A DNA stretch of 64,000 nucleotides. Source: Comamonas sp009360615 (GTDB taxonomy: Bacteria; Pseudomonadota; Gammaproteobacteria; Burkholderiales; Burkholderiaceae_C). Shown here piece after piece: positions 17,070 through 25,687 of the stretch (positions are counted from its first letter, which is position 1; every line of letters begins with the position of its first letter). Both the position numbers and the translations under genes were made by a program. The stretch lies in the NCBI RefSeq assembly GCF_035784015.1, contig NZ_JALKOW010000001.1; one strand, 5' to 3'. Below the pieces are notes generated by a model. That model had not been told where the DNA came from, made no database searches, and saw only the letters and a list, made by a program, of their open reading frames with translations.

Positions 17070-18782
17070 TCAGCGCTTGGCCAGCCAGGTGCCGTAGAAG
17101 CTGGGGCGGCCCACGGCCTCGAAGCCCACGTCACGCACCCAGGCTGCACCCGCGAAAGCCTGGGGCTCCTCGAAGATCGGGATCACATAGGCCTGATCGA
17201 TCAGGTAGTTCTGCACCTCGCCGGTCAGCGCCAGGCGCCGCGCCGCATCGGTCTCTGCAGCGATGGCCTCGAACAGGCGGTTGAGCTTGTGGTCCTCGAA
17301 GGACTTGACCTTCTGGCTCACACCGCCTTTTTGCAGAAGCACATTGCGATTGCCAGGGTAGTAGTTGCTCTTGATCACATCGGGATCGGCGCGGCCCACC
17401 ATACCCGGCAGCACACCGGTCTTGTCGGGGTCCAGTGTGTCCACCGTGCGGCTGCCTGAATCTCCGGCCAGCACATTGAGCTTGATGCCCAGCCTGGCCC
17501 ATTGCTGGGCCACCAGTTGCAAGGTCTCCTTGTTCTGTGGCTGGGGCAGGGATTCGTAGGTGGAGAGGACGAATTCCTGGCCGTTCTTCTGGCGTACACC
17601 GTTAGCCCCAAGGGTCCAGCCGGCTTCTTCCAGCAATTGCTTTGCCCTGGCCTCGTCAAAGACCAGCTTGGCCGACAGGTCCACAAAGCCGGCCGCCGTA
17701 GAGGCGATCACCGAGCGTGCCTGCGGGTAGCGCGAAGAGAACAGGGTTTCCACAATCTCCTTGGTATTGGTCCCGTGCAGCAGGGCCTGACGCACCTTGA
17801 GGTCGGCCACGAGGGCGTTGTCGGGCCGGATGGCAATGCTGTTGTTCACGCCGCGGGTCGACGGTGCGTAGATGGTGAACTTCTGCTGCTCCACGCGTTT
17901 TTCGTCATAGGCCTGGACCTGGCGGATGAAGCCGGCCTGGCCGGCCAGCAGTGCGCCTATGCGTACGCTGTCCTCGGGCGTCACGACGAATCGGACTTCA
18001 TCCAGGCGCGCGCGGCCCTGGTGGGCCAGCTTGGCCGGACCCCAGCGGTAGTCCTTGCGCGCCTTGAGCACCAGCTCCTTGCCCAGGGTCTCGCTGGCCA
18101 CCACGAAGGGTCCAGACCCTATGATGCGCGTGGCATCGCCCAGCTCCTCGAAGGGCCGATCCAGCGTGGCCGGCGAGACCAGGCCCGAGCCGATCACCGA
18201 TGTGCCCTGGAGAAAGCCCGGCGAGGGCTTTTTGAAGAAGAACTTCACGGTCAGCGGATCGACGACTTCGCTGCGCTCGTAGTTGTTGATGACCTCGGAA
18301 ACCGGCTGCTTGAGCGCCTTGTTGCCCAGGCCGTAGGTGTCGAAGTTGCGCGCCACGGCGGCTGCGTCCAGTGGTGATCCGTCGGAGAAACTCACACCCG
18401 GGCGCAGCTTGAAGAGGTACTCGGTGGCATCGGCGTTCACGGTCCAGGATTCGGCGATCCAGGGCTGGATCTCCAGCGTCTCGGGGTCCTGGTAGGTCAG
18501 CTTGTCCGTGATCTGGTTGAGCACGCCGCCATTGGGGTAGAAGCCGCCGGCAGGCGGATAGAGATTGGTGTGTGCCTGCTGTTCGAGGTAGACCAGGGTG
18601 CCGCCCTGAACCGGCTCTGCCGAGGCATCGGCCTGGGCCGAGCCGGATTGCCTGGAGCAGCCGGCCAGCAGCATGCTGCCCGTCAGTACCGCCACTGCGG
18701 CCCATAGGGCGCGGCGTCGGGCCGACCTGTTTGCCGGCTGTTTTGTCGATGGATCCGTCTGCGAAGGGAAAAACACGTTCAT
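17070..18782 (-). CDS. Peptide-family ABC substrate-binding lipoprotein (KPN_01854 type)
   Basis: The 570-residue binding protein carries a long basic N-terminus (SARRR), a hydrophobic signal and the lipobox LLAGC with Cys42 as lipid anchor, so it is tethered to the inner membrane facing the periplasm. The body matches family 5 binding proteins: LTYQDPETLEIQPWIAESWT, then YLFKLRPGVSFSDGSPLDAA. It is the first gene of the operon and is spaced normally from the permeases. The family belongs to the recurring module with two CMD proteins and a luciferase-like monooxygenase. Related members bind peptides, but the ligand of this group is not known to me. Confidence 0.9.
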   Translation of the reverse strand: MNVFFPSQTDPSTKQPANRSARRRALWAAVAVLTGSMLLAGCSRQSGSAQADASAEPVQGGTLVYLEQQAHTNLYPPAGGFYPNGGVLNQITDKLTYQDPETLEIQPWIAESWTVNADATEYLFKLRPGVSFSDGSPLDAAAVARNFDTYGLGNKALKQPVSEVINNYERSEVVDPLTVKFFFKKPSPGFLQGTSVIGSGLVSPATLDRPFEELGDATRIIGSGPFVVASETLGKELVLKARKDYRWGPAKLAHQGRARLDEVRFVVTPEDSVRIGALLAGQAGFIRQVQAYDEKRVEQQKFTIYAPSTRGVNNSIAIRPDNALVADLKVRQALLHGTNTKEIVETLFSSRYPQARSVIASTAAGFVDLSAKLVFDEARAKQLLEEAGWTLGANGVRQKNGQEFVLSTYESLPQPQNKETLQLVAQQWARLGIKLNVLAGDSGSRTVDTLDPDKTGVLPGMVGRADPDVIKSNYYPGNRNVLLQKGGVSQKVKSFEDHKLNRLFEAIAAETDAARRLALTGEVQNYLIDQAYVIPIFEEPQAFAGAAWVRDVGFEAVGRPSFYGTWLAKR

Positions 18783-19036
18783 ACCTCATCGCCGCATGGC
18801 GTTGAAAACTCAGGTTCCGGGGGCTTCGCCGCAGCGGCCGACCGGATTCATGGTTGTCATGCTATCGACGGCAAATATTCGTGCTCATATATTGGGTAGC
18901 ATCGTTATTCGAAAAACAACTAAGAGGCGTGAGCCTGCATATTTGCGGAGCGCATAAGCGCAGACGAAATCCTTTGTTGGCCTGGTGTGCAACTCTCACA
19001 ACAATGGACTGGCATTCCTCTACCGAAAGCCCGCTC
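18783..19036. promoter_or_regulatory. Divergent promoter region, importer operon versus osmC-like gene
   Basis: This 254-base gap separates two outward-facing transcription units. Its middle (about 18863-18950) is clearly more AT-rich than the flanks, with stretches such as CTCATATATTGGG and GTTATTCGAAAAACAAC. I cannot assign a -35/-10 pair or an operator with confidence. Both units are probably controlled from here. Confidence 0.4.
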
Positions 19037-19588
19037 ATGAGCCATCTCAACGAATATCTTTCCGAAAAACGCGCGGCCGTGCTGGCACGCAGCGCTGCCA
19101 TTGCGGCGGGCACGGCGCAGGCCGCCAGACTCAAGGCCAGCGTGCGTGCCGAGGGGCGCAGCGGCGTGCGCCGTCTGCGTATCCGCGAACACCAGGTCAT
19201 AAGCGACAGCCCGCCCGACTTCGCGGGCTACAACCTGGGCCCGAGCTCGCCCGAGCTGCAGCTGGGCGTGCTGGGCACCTGCGTGACCCACATCTTTCTG
19301 ATCCAGGCGGCCGAGCGCCAGGTGCCGCTGGAGAGCCTGGAGGTCGAGGTCACGGGCGTCATCGACCCGCGTGGCGGCAAGCCCGGCCACGAGGCGACGC
19401 CGATCTGGCCGCACGATATCGGTTACACCGTGCATATCGATTCGCCGGCCAGCCGCGCCGAGATCGATGCGCTGTTCGAGGCCGTGGAGCGAACCTGCCC
19501 CATCCTCAACCTGCTGCGCAACCCCCAGTCCATCCGCGCCGAAGTGCGCCATACCGATTCCAGCGCGCCCGAGCGCCTGGCGGCATGA
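19037..19588 (+). CDS. OsmC/Ohr-family thiol peroxidase-like protein
   Basis: With the start at ATG 19037 (MSHLNEYLSEKRAAV) the protein has 183 residues. The two cysteines of the OsmC active site are present, Cys82 in LGVLGTCVTHIFL and Cys154 in ERTCPILNLLRNP. These enzymes reduce organic hydroperoxides using a reactive cysteine pair. ATG 19004 (MDWHSSTESPL) is an alternative start, and the frame stays open further upstream. Neither start has a strong ribosome binding site. It is divergent from the importer/monooxygenase operon and 24 bases upstream of the glyoxalase-like gene, so a shared pathway is plausible. Confidence 0.85.
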   Translation: MSHLNEYLSEKRAAVLARSAAIAAGTAQAARLKASVRAEGRSGVRRLRIREHQVISDSPPDFAGYNLGPSSPELQLGVLGTCVTHIFLIQAAERQVPLESLEVEVTGVIDPRGGKPGHEATPIWPHDIGYTVHIDSPASRAEIDALFEAVERTCPILNLLRNPQSIRAEVRHTDSSAPERLAA

Positions 19589-19612
19589 GACCCTGTTCGG
19601 AAAGCCTTAGCC

Positions 19613-20434
19613 ATGCGCTTGCCACTCGACCATATCGTCATCGCGGTCCAGGACCTGGAACGCACGATTGCCGACTACCAGACCCTGGGTTTCAATGTGC
19701 TGCGTGGCGGCGAGCACCCGGGCCGCTCCACGCACAACGCGCTGGTGGTGTTTGCCGACGGCGTCTATTTCGAACTCATTGCCTGGCGGGCACCCGCGCC
19801 CGAGGAGCGCTGGTGGCAGCAGCTGCAGCAGCACGGCGAGGGGCTGGTCGACTTCGCGCTGCTGCCCACCGAGACCGGCACCGCAGTGGCGGAGGCCCAG
19901 GCGCGCGGCCTGAGCTATGAAGCGCCATACGAGGGAGGGCGTCTTCGGCCCGATGGAGCGCAGCTGCGCTGGCGCAATGCACGTGCCCGCAGCCAGGACC
20001 TCCCGTTTCTGTGCGGCGATCTGACTCCGCGTGCCTTGCGCGTGCCCGAAGGCCAGGCCCGCGTCCATCCCAATGGGGTTACCGGCGTGGCCCGTCTGGA
20101 AGTGGCAGTGCGGGATCTGCAGGCCAGCCTGGCGCGCTGGCGGGCATTGCTGGGTGAAGGCGTGGATGTCGGTCCGCTGCAGGCTTCGGCCGATGGCCGC
20201 AGCGAGCGGGTATCGCTCAGGTTGGGCTCCACCGAGCTGGTGCTTGCCGCTCCGCTCCAGGCGGCAGGGGAGCTGGCCCAAAGACTGGACACGCGCGGGG
20301 AAGGCCCTTATGCCGTCGTGCTGTCGGTGCCGCGACAGGAGTCGGCGCGAAAACTGGACGAAGCTGCCACGCACCGGGTGCGCCTTGAACTGGCACGGCC
20401 GTCGGGGATCGAGGTGGAAACCGCCGCCGCCTAG
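19613..20434 (+). CDS. Glyoxalase-like VOC-fold protein
   Basis: The 273-residue protein begins MRLPLDHIVIAVQDLERTIA, the first beta-alpha unit of a vicinal-oxygen-chelate fold. A second repeat starts near residue 157 (VTGVARLEVAVRDLQASLAR). It resembles the broad glyoxalase-like group whose members bind a metal and act on varied small molecules; His7 and Glu54 (in VYFELIAW) are candidate ligands. It is probably co-transcribed with the OsmC-like gene and ends before two tandem hairpins. The reaction is not known. Confidence 0.78.
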   Translation: MRLPLDHIVIAVQDLERTIADYQTLGFNVLRGGEHPGRSTHNALVVFADGVYFELIAWRAPAPEERWWQQLQQHGEGLVDFALLPTETGTAVAEAQARGLSYEAPYEGGRLRPDGAQLRWRNARARSQDLPFLCGDLTPRALRVPEGQARVHPNGVTGVARLEVAVRDLQASLARWRALLGEGVDVGPLQASADGRSERVSLRLGSTELVLAAPLQAAGELAQRLDTRGEGPYAVVLSVPRQESARKLDEAATHRVRLELARPSGIEVETAAA

Positions 20435-20445
20435 GCCCAATGACA

Positions 20446-20499
20446 GGGCGCTAGAATAGCGCCCCCGCTGACACCCATGCCCACTTCGGTGGGCGTTTT
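20446..20499 (+). terminator. Tandem hairpins ending the osmC/VOC unit
   Basis: Two hairpins follow the VOC stop. The first is GGGCGCT (20446-20452) with AGCGCCC (20458-20464) and loop AGAAT. The second is GCCCAC (20479-20484) with GTGGGC (20489-20494) closed by the very stable TTCG tetraloop and followed by GTTTTCGTT, a good intrinsic terminator. This argues that the next gene starts downstream, at 20552. Confidence 0.8.
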
Positions 20500-20551
20500 C
20501 GTTGCGGCCGCGTCAGCCTTTGCGGGGGGACGCGGCGCAGCGCCGCCTTTC

Positions 20552-21802
20552 ATGACCACAGCTCTCACGCCTGCCACTCTGGGCATCGATTTCGGAACCT
20601 CCAACTCTGCTGCTGCCTATCGCCTGCCTGGCAAGGTCGCGCGTCTGCTGGCACTGGAAGGCACCGCCACCGGCATGCCCACGGCTCTGTTCTTCAATAC
20701 CGAGGAGCACAGCACGCATTTCGGCCGCGATGCCATGCAGCAGTATCTGGCGGGTGAAGAGGGGCGTCTGATGCGTTCCCTCAAGAGCCTGCTGGGCAGC
20801 AGTCTGTTGCTGGAAAAGACTGCGGTGCATGATCAGCTGGTCAGCTACCAGGACATCATCGCGATCTTCCTCAAGCGGGTGGCCGATCAGGCCCGCCGGG
20901 CGCTGGACGGCCGTCTGCCCGAGCGTGTCGTGCTGGGGCGTCCCGTGCATTTTGTCGACGAGCACCCGCAGCGGGACCGCCAGGCGCAGGATGCGCTGGC
21001 CGCAGCGGCGCGTGCCGCCGGTCTGGGGGAAGTCAGCTTTCAGCTGGAGCCGATTGCGGCGGCGCTCGACTACGAGCAGCGCCTGAGCGAGGAGCAACTG
21101 GTGCTGGTGGTCGATATCGGTGGTGGCACCTCGGACTTCACGGTCGTGCGTCTGGGTCCGCAGCAGGCGGGGCATGCCGACCGTAGCCGGGATATTCTGG
21201 CCACCACCGGCATACATATCGGAGGGACGGATTTCGACCATCGCCTCAATGTGGCGCAGGTCATGCCGCTGCTGGGCTACAAGCACATCGGCCCCAGCGG
21301 GCGCGAGGTGCCCAGCAGCGTGTTCTTCGATCTCTCCACCTGGCATCTGATCCAGTGGCTGTACACGGCCAAGGCCCTGGCTGCGGCGCGCGGCCTCAGG
21401 AGTGATTACAGCGATCCGCAACTGCACCAGCGCCTGATGAAGGTGCTGGATTGGCGCGAAGGCCATCGTCTGGCCGATGCGGTGGAACAGGCCAAGATTG
21501 CCGCTTCTCAAGGTCATGCGGCTTCGGCCATCGCTCTGGACTGGCTGGAGAAGGATCTGCCCGCGTTCATTTCTCCAGAGGTTCTGCAGGAGCAGTTGCA
21601 GGCCTTGCTGCTGCAGGTGGTCGAATGTGCGCAGGATTGTGTGCGGCAGGCTGGCGTGGCGGTGCCGGATGCCATCTATCTGACCGGCGGCTCGTCGGCC
21701 CTGCGGACCCTGCGCGATGCGCTGGGAACCGCCTTTCCGGATGTGCCGCAGGTCGAAGGCGACCTGTTTGGTGGCGTGGCGACCGGTCTGGCCTATGCCT
21801 GA
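20552..21802 (+). CDS. Hsp70-family protein, YegD-like
   Basis: From ATG 20552 the protein has 416 residues (MTTALTPATLGIDFGTSNSA). The actin-like ATPase fold shows phosphate-1 LGIDFGTSNS, phosphate-2 VLVVDIGGGTSDFTVV and the adenosine motif AIYLTGGSSALRTL. It is far shorter than DnaK and has no peptide-binding C-terminal domain, as in YegD-type proteins whose role is unclear. An upstream in-frame start at 20477 would fall in the terminator of the preceding gene. It stands alone and converges with rsmI. Confidence 0.88.
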   Translation: MTTALTPATLGIDFGTSNSAAAYRLPGKVARLLALEGTATGMPTALFFNTEEHSTHFGRDAMQQYLAGEEGRLMRSLKSLLGSSLLLEKTAVHDQLVSYQDIIAIFLKRVADQARRALDGRLPERVVLGRPVHFVDEHPQRDRQAQDALAAAARAAGLGEVSFQLEPIAAALDYEQRLSEEQLVLVVDIGGGTSDFTVVRLGPQQAGHADRSRDILATTGIHIGGTDFDHRLNVAQVMPLLGYKHIGPSGREVPSSVFFDLSTWHLIQWLYTAKALAAARGLRSDYSDPQLHQRLMKVLDWREGHRLADAVEQAKIAASQGHAASAIALDWLEKDLPAFISPEVLQEQLQALLLQVVECAQDCVRQAGVAVPDAIYLTGGSSALRTLRDALGTAFPDVPQVEGDLFGGVATGLAYA

Positions 21803-21805
21803 GCT

Positions 21806-21875
21806 TGAAGCCCTCGAAGCCGCCACGCGGCTTTCCCCAAGGCGAGGGCGGCCCGTGGCGGGGTGGTCTGGTTTG
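21806..21875 (+). repeat. Stop-proximal GC-rich repeat, divergent copy
   Basis: The gap after the Hsp70 gene contains AAGCCGCCACGCGGCTTTCC (21817-21836), nearly identical to the segment after yggS (28779-28796), and later GAGGGCGGCCCGTGGCGGGG. It is in the same sense as the upstream gene. It lacks the TTGCTCGGTGTC end, so this is the weakest copy. Confidence 0.45.
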
Positions 21876-21895
21876 TACCGTTGCGGCTGGCGTTC

Positions 21896-22819
21896 CTATT
21901 CCTGTTCGGCGGCCCGCTTGAGTTCCAGCGCCCGGTCGTAGAGCGTATTGCGGCTGCTGCCCGTGATTTCGGCGGCCAGCTTCACGGCCGTCTTGGTGGG
22001 CAGCTCGGCCAGCAGCAGCTTGAGCACGCGTTCGGCCTCGCCCGACTCCTGCTGCACCGTCACGGGGTGCAGCACGATGGCGAATTCGCCCTTCACACGC
22101 TGCGGCGAGGCCTGCAGCCAGGCCGCCAGCTCATGGGCCGGCATGCTGGCGATGTCTTCGAACTGCTTGGTGATCTCGCGTGCCAGCGTGACGCGACGTT
22201 CGCCCAGCAGGGCCAGCGCCTGGGCCAGCTCGATGATGCGGTGCGGGGCTTCCAGCAGCACGGTGCAACGCGGCTGGTCAGCCAGCTTCTGCACGGCGGC
22301 CAGCCTCTCTGCATTCTTGGTGGGCAGGAAGCCGGCAAACACGAAGCCGCTTTCTCCCTGGGCCGGCGTGACGGCACCGGCGACGCTGATGGCCGACGTC
22401 ACGCTGCTGGCGCCGGGCAGGGGAATGCAGCGCAGACCCACGGTCTGCAGGGCCGCACACAGGCGCGCGCCGGGGTCGCTGACGCCGGGTGTGCCTGCAT
22501 CGCTGACATAGGCGATGCGCTGGCCTTGCTGCAGCCGCTCGATCACCTGCTGGGCGGCTTCTGCCTCGTTGTGCTGGTGCACGGCCAGCAACTGGCTGCC
22601 GGGGCGCTCCAGTCCGTAGCTGCGCAGCAGGCCCTGGGTGTGACGCGTGTCTTCGCAGGCGATGCAGTCCACGATCTGCAGCACATGCAGCGAGCGCAGG
22701 CTGATGTCGGCCAGATTGCCGATCGGCGTCGCCACCACATACAGGGCTCCCTGCGGATAATGCTGGGAAGCGGCCGCGTCATGTGCGGCAGTCAGTGCAG
22801 AGGCGAAAGAGGTAGTCAA
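21896..22819 (-). CDS. rsmI: 16S rRNA 2'-O-methyltransferase RsmI (C1402)
   Basis: RsmI methylates the ribose of C1402 in the decoding centre using S-adenosylmethionine. The protein shows LYVVATPIGNLADISLRSL, the loop CEDTRHTQGLL, and AYVSDAGTPGVSDPGARL, followed by PLPGASSVTSAISVAG, all diagnostic. The start is taken as TTG 22819 (LTTSFASAL, 307 residues) because AAGGAAATCCA lies directly upstream. ATG 22867 is possible but would run deeper into yraN. Its start codon shares one base with the ATG of the divergent yraN. Confidence 0.93.
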   Translation of the reverse strand: MTTSFASALTAAHDAAASQHYPQGALYVVATPIGNLADISLRSLHVLQIVDCIACEDTRHTQGLLRSYGLERPGSQLLAVHQHNEAEAAQQVIERLQQGQRIAYVSDAGTPGVSDPGARLCAALQTVGLRCIPLPGASSVTSAISVAGAVTPAQGESGFVFAGFLPTKNAERLAAVQKLADQPRCTVLLEAPHRIIELAQALALLGERRVTLAREITKQFEDIASMPAHELAAWLQASPQRVKGEFAIVLHPVTVQQESGEAERVLKLLLAELPTKTAVKLAAEITGSSRNTLYDRALELKRAAEQE

Positions 22820-23220
22820 TGGATTTCCTTGGAAGGCGGCCCAAGCCGGCGCAAAGCACCACCGCACGCGGGCAACAGGCCGAGGATGCGGCGTTGGCCC
22901 ATCTGCAGGCGCGGGGCCTGAAGCTTGTCGAGCGCAATTATCGGACGCCAGGCCGTGGTGGCGGCGAAATCGACCTGATCCTGCGTGACCGCGACGGGTC
23001 TTTGGTGTTCGTCGAAGTCCGCAGCCGCAACACCGAGCGCTTCGGCGGTGCCGGAGGCAGCATCGGCCGCCTCAAGCAGCAGCGCATCGTGCTGGCCGCC
23101 AGACACTATCTGACGAGGCTTGCGTCAGCGCCGCCATGCCGCTTCGATGTGGTGCTGGTCGACAGCTCCGGGAACCAGACGCGCATAGAGTGGCTCCGGG
23201 CGGCATTCGAGGCGCTTTAG
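22819..23220 (+). CDS. yraN: UPF0102 family protein YraN
   Basis: The 133-residue protein matches the YraN family, which has a restriction-endonuclease-like fold. The motif GGGEIDLILRD followed by VFVEVRSR gives the Asp and Glu-x-Lys/Arg-type catalytic pattern, and RGQQAEDAALAHLQARGLKL is the N-terminal helix. Its precise role is unsettled; a DNA-processing function is suspected. The start ATG 22819 has AAAGAGG upstream. The order rsmI, yraN, SIS gene, dolP mirrors that of E. coli, except that lpoA is missing. Confidence 0.92.
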   Translation: MDFLGRRPKPAQSTTARGQQAEDAALAHLQARGLKLVERNYRTPGRGGGEIDLILRDRDGSLVFVEVRSRNTERFGGAGGSIGRLKQQRIVLAARHYLTRLASAPPCRFDVVLVDSSGNQTRIEWLRAAFEAL

Positions 23221-23309
23221 TCTTCGCGTCACAGTTGTGCGCAACACTGATGCGCAAATAACGGTTTGCTACCAAAGAGATAACAGGTGGCGGGTATCAT
23301 CGGGCCTCC

Positions 23310-23918
23310 ATGCTAGAGCAACGAATTCAACAGCATTTCATCGACAGTGCCGACCTGAAGTACCAGGCCGCCCAGGCGCTGAGCCAACCCATTGCTTCCG
23401 CCGTACAGGCCCTGCTGGCCTGCGTGACGGGCGGCGGCAAGGTACTGGCCTGCGGTACGGGTGTTTCGGCCAGCGATGCCCAGTTATTTGCCTCCCTGTG
23501 CGTGACAGGGTTCGAGCGCGACCGTCCCGAGCTGGCGGCCGTGGCCCTGACTTCCGACGGAGGCCTGCTGGGCAGCGTGGGCGCCACAGGCTCGGGCGGC
23601 AATGCCAGCCAGTACCTGGCGCGTCAGGTGCGGGCGCTGGGCCAGCCCGGGGACCTGCTGCTGCTCATATCGGTGACCGGCAACGACATGGCCGTTCTGG
23701 AGGCCCTGGAAGCCGCCCACGAGCGCGACATGATGGCCGTGGTGCTGACAGGCCGCACCGGCGGCAATCTGGCTACCGCCGTGCGCGAGACCGATGTACT
23801 GATCTGCGTGCCCCACGACCGTGCGGCGCGTGTCCGAGAAACCCATACCTTGATCCTGCACTGTCTGGCCGACGGTGTGGACTCTCAACTGCTTGGTGAC
23901 CAGGAGATGCCTCTATGA
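23310..23918 (+). CDS. SIS-domain protein, DiaA/GmhA-like
   Basis: The 202-residue protein has one sugar-isomerase fold with the phosphosugar-binding stretch GGGKVLACGTGVSASDAQLF and LISVTGNDMAVLEALEAAHE. Between yraN and dolP this position is held by DiaA in E. coli, a DnaA-binding tetramer that promotes initiation. Sequence alone does not separate DiaA from sedoheptulose-7-phosphate isomerase, and the first motif reads GTGVS rather than the usual GNGGS. Its stop overlaps the dolP start (ATGA). Confidence 0.82.
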   Translation: MLEQRIQQHFIDSADLKYQAAQALSQPIASAVQALLACVTGGGKVLACGTGVSASDAQLFASLCVTGFERDRPELAAVALTSDGGLLGSVGATGSGGNASQYLARQVRALGQPGDLLLLISVTGNDMAVLEALEAAHERDMMAVVLTGRTGGNLATAVRETDVLICVPHDRAARVRETHTLILHCLADGVDSQLLGDQEMPL

Positions 23919-24568
23919 AGTTGAAGTGGACCCGTGTTGCATGTGCGGCCCTGACCGTTGCCGCTCTGGGTGGCGCCTTGAGCGGTTGCGTGGCTCTGGT
24001 GGGCGGCGGTGCCGCCGTGGCGGGCATGTCGGCCGTGGACAGACGCACCACCGGCACACAGGTTGAGGACCAGGGCATCGAGCTGCGTGCCGGCAATCGC
24101 ATCAGCGAGGTGATGGGCGATAAGGCCCGCGTCAGCGCCACCAGCTACAACCGCGTGGTGCTGCTGACCGGCCAGGCCGGCAATGCGACGGACAAGGCGA
24201 CCATCGAGAAGCTGGTGCGCGAGCAGGCCACCGTGCGCGAGGTCTATAACGAGATCGAGGTCGTTCCTTTCACGGCGACGCTGGGTCAGCGCTCCCAGGA
24301 CTCCCTGATCACGACCAAGGTCAAGGCCAGCCTCGTCAATGCCAAGGATATTTCGTCCTCGGCCATCAAGGTCGTGACCGAGAACAACGTGGTCTATCTG
24401 ATGGGCATCGTCACGCCGCGCGAATCCAAGCGCGCGGCCGAGATCGCCCGTGGTGTCAATGATGTGAGCAAGGTGGTGAGGCTGTTCGACGTCATCTCCG
24501 AAGAGGAACTGGCCGCGTCCACATCCAGGGCTGCGCCGTTGGTCGAAGACCGCTCCAGCATGAACTGA
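23915..24568 (+). CDS. dolP: BON-domain outer-membrane lipoprotein DolP (YraP)
   Basis: The 217-residue protein begins with a lipoprotein signal and the lipobox LSGC (Cys25). Two BON domains follow: the first includes YNRVVLLTGQAGNATDKATI, the second SAIKVVTENNVVYLMGIVTP. DolP binds anionic phospholipid and supports outer-membrane integrity and BAM function. It is coupled to the SIS gene by a 4-base overlap. The following 61 bases contain a weak inverted repeat (24570-24576 with 24590-24596) before the convergent gene. Confidence 0.9.
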   Translation: MKLKWTRVACAALTVAALGGALSGCVALVGGGAAVAGMSAVDRRTTGTQVEDQGIELRAGNRISEVMGDKARVSATSYNRVVLLTGQAGNATDKATIEKLVREQATVREVYNEIEVVPFTATLGQRSQDSLITTKVKASLVNAKDISSSAIKVVTENNVVYLMGIVTPRESKRAAEIARGVNDVSKVVRLFDVISEEELAASTSRAAPLVEDRSSMN

Positions 24569-24629
24569 AGCGGCTTCACAGGCCAAGACAAGCCGCACTC
24601 GCGTCCGGCTTTCTGCATGGGGCCGGCGT

Positions 24630-25541
24630 TCAGCGCAGACGCTGGATCAGGCTGGAGGTATCCCAGCGATTGCCGCCCATGGCCTGTACGTCGGCATAGA
24701 ACTGGTCCACCAGCGCGGTGACCGGCAGACGCGCACCGTTGCGCTGGGCCTCGGCCAGCACCAGGCCCAGATCCTTGCGCATCCAGTCCACGGCAAAGCC
24801 GAAGTCGAACTTCCCCACGGCCATGGTCTTGCCGCGATTGTCCATCTGCCAGCTCTGGGCCGCCCCCTTGCCGATGACGTCGAGGACCTTGTCCACATCC
24901 AGATCTGCACGCAGACCAAAGGCGATGGCTTCGGACAGGCCTTGCACCACGCTGGCCACGCAGATCTGATTGACCATCTTGGTCAACTGGCCGCTGCCGC
25001 AGGCGCCCATATGGGTAAAAGCGCGCGAGAAGGCTTCTGCCACCGGGGCAACCTGGTCGAATACCTCCTGATCGCCTCCACACATGACGGTGAGCTGGCC
25101 GTTGACCGCGCCGGCCTGGCCCCCGGACACCGGGGCATCCATGAAGTGCAGGCCGCGCTGGCGGGCCTCGGCATACAACTCGCGCGCCACCTGGGCCGAT
25201 GCCGTGGTGTGATCGACGAAGATGGCTCCGGGCTCCATCCCGGCAAAAGCACCGTCGTCTCCCAGTGCAATCGAGCGCAGGTCGTCATCGTTGCCCACGC
25301 AGCAGAAGATCATGCGCGCGCCCTTGACGGCCTCACGCGGCGTGGCCCCGAGCCGGCCGCCGGGGAACGCCTCGACCCAGGCTTCGGCCTTGGCGGTCGT
25401 TCGGTTGTAGACCGCGACCTGGTGGCCTGCGGCCGCCAGGTGCCCGGCCATGGGGGCGCCCATGACACCCAGGCCCAGAAAGGCCACAGGCGTGGAAGTG
25501 CAGGGGGCGTAGCTGCGGGAGGCGATGATGGCTGTGCTCAT
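24630..25541 (-). CDS. NAD(P)-dependent beta-hydroxyacid dehydrogenase
   Basis: This 303-residue protein belongs to the 3-hydroxyisobutyrate/tartronate-semialdehyde reductase family. The Rossmann motif FLGLGVMGAPMAGHL, the substrate motif DAPVSGGQAGA, and the catalytic Lys in GQLTKMVNQI are all present. These enzymes interconvert beta-hydroxyacids and semialdehydes. The N-terminus has about 16 extra residues (MSTAIIASRSYAPCTST) before the Rossmann fold. It follows pilU on the same strand after 146 bases and is probably separate from it. The substrate cannot be chosen from sequence. Confidence 0.88.
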   Translation of the reverse strand: MSTAIIASRSYAPCTSTPVAFLGLGVMGAPMAGHLAAAGHQVAVYNRTTAKAEAWVEAFPGGRLGATPREAVKGARMIFCCVGNDDDLRSIALGDDGAFAGMEPGAIFVDHTTASAQVARELYAEARQRGLHFMDAPVSGGQAGAVNGQLTVMCGGDQEVFDQVAPVAEAFSRAFTHMGACGSGQLTKMVNQICVASVVQGLSEAIAFGLRADLDVDKVLDVIGKGAAQSWQMDNRGKTMAVGKFDFGFAVDWMRKDLGLVLAEAQRNGARLPVTALVDQFYADVQAMGGNRWDTSSLIQRLR

Positions 25542-25687
25542 GGAATCCTCTAAGACTTGGTGCGGAACAGTTCGATCATGGTAGCGCCGCAGTGAGGGCC
25601 CTGGCTGACGGCGCCGGCCTGGGCGGCTTCGCCGTCCGCAGCACGACAGCCGCCCTTGCGTGGGAGGGCGTATCGGTGCCCTGACAG

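Noticed and set aside
16116..17459. A 447-codon plus-strand frame across the permease and binding-protein genes
   Set aside because: It crosses two well-supported minus-strand genes and has antisense-type composition.
20477..20551. Longer start for the Hsp70-like protein at ATG 20477
   Set aside because: That start falls within the hairpin and T-run ending the upstream gene, and the added residues precede the conserved phosphate-1 motif by an atypical length.
24570..24596. Hairpin GCGGCTT/AAGCCGC after dolP as a terminator
   Set aside because: The stem is only 7 bp with a 13-base loop and no T-run, so it is too weak to call.
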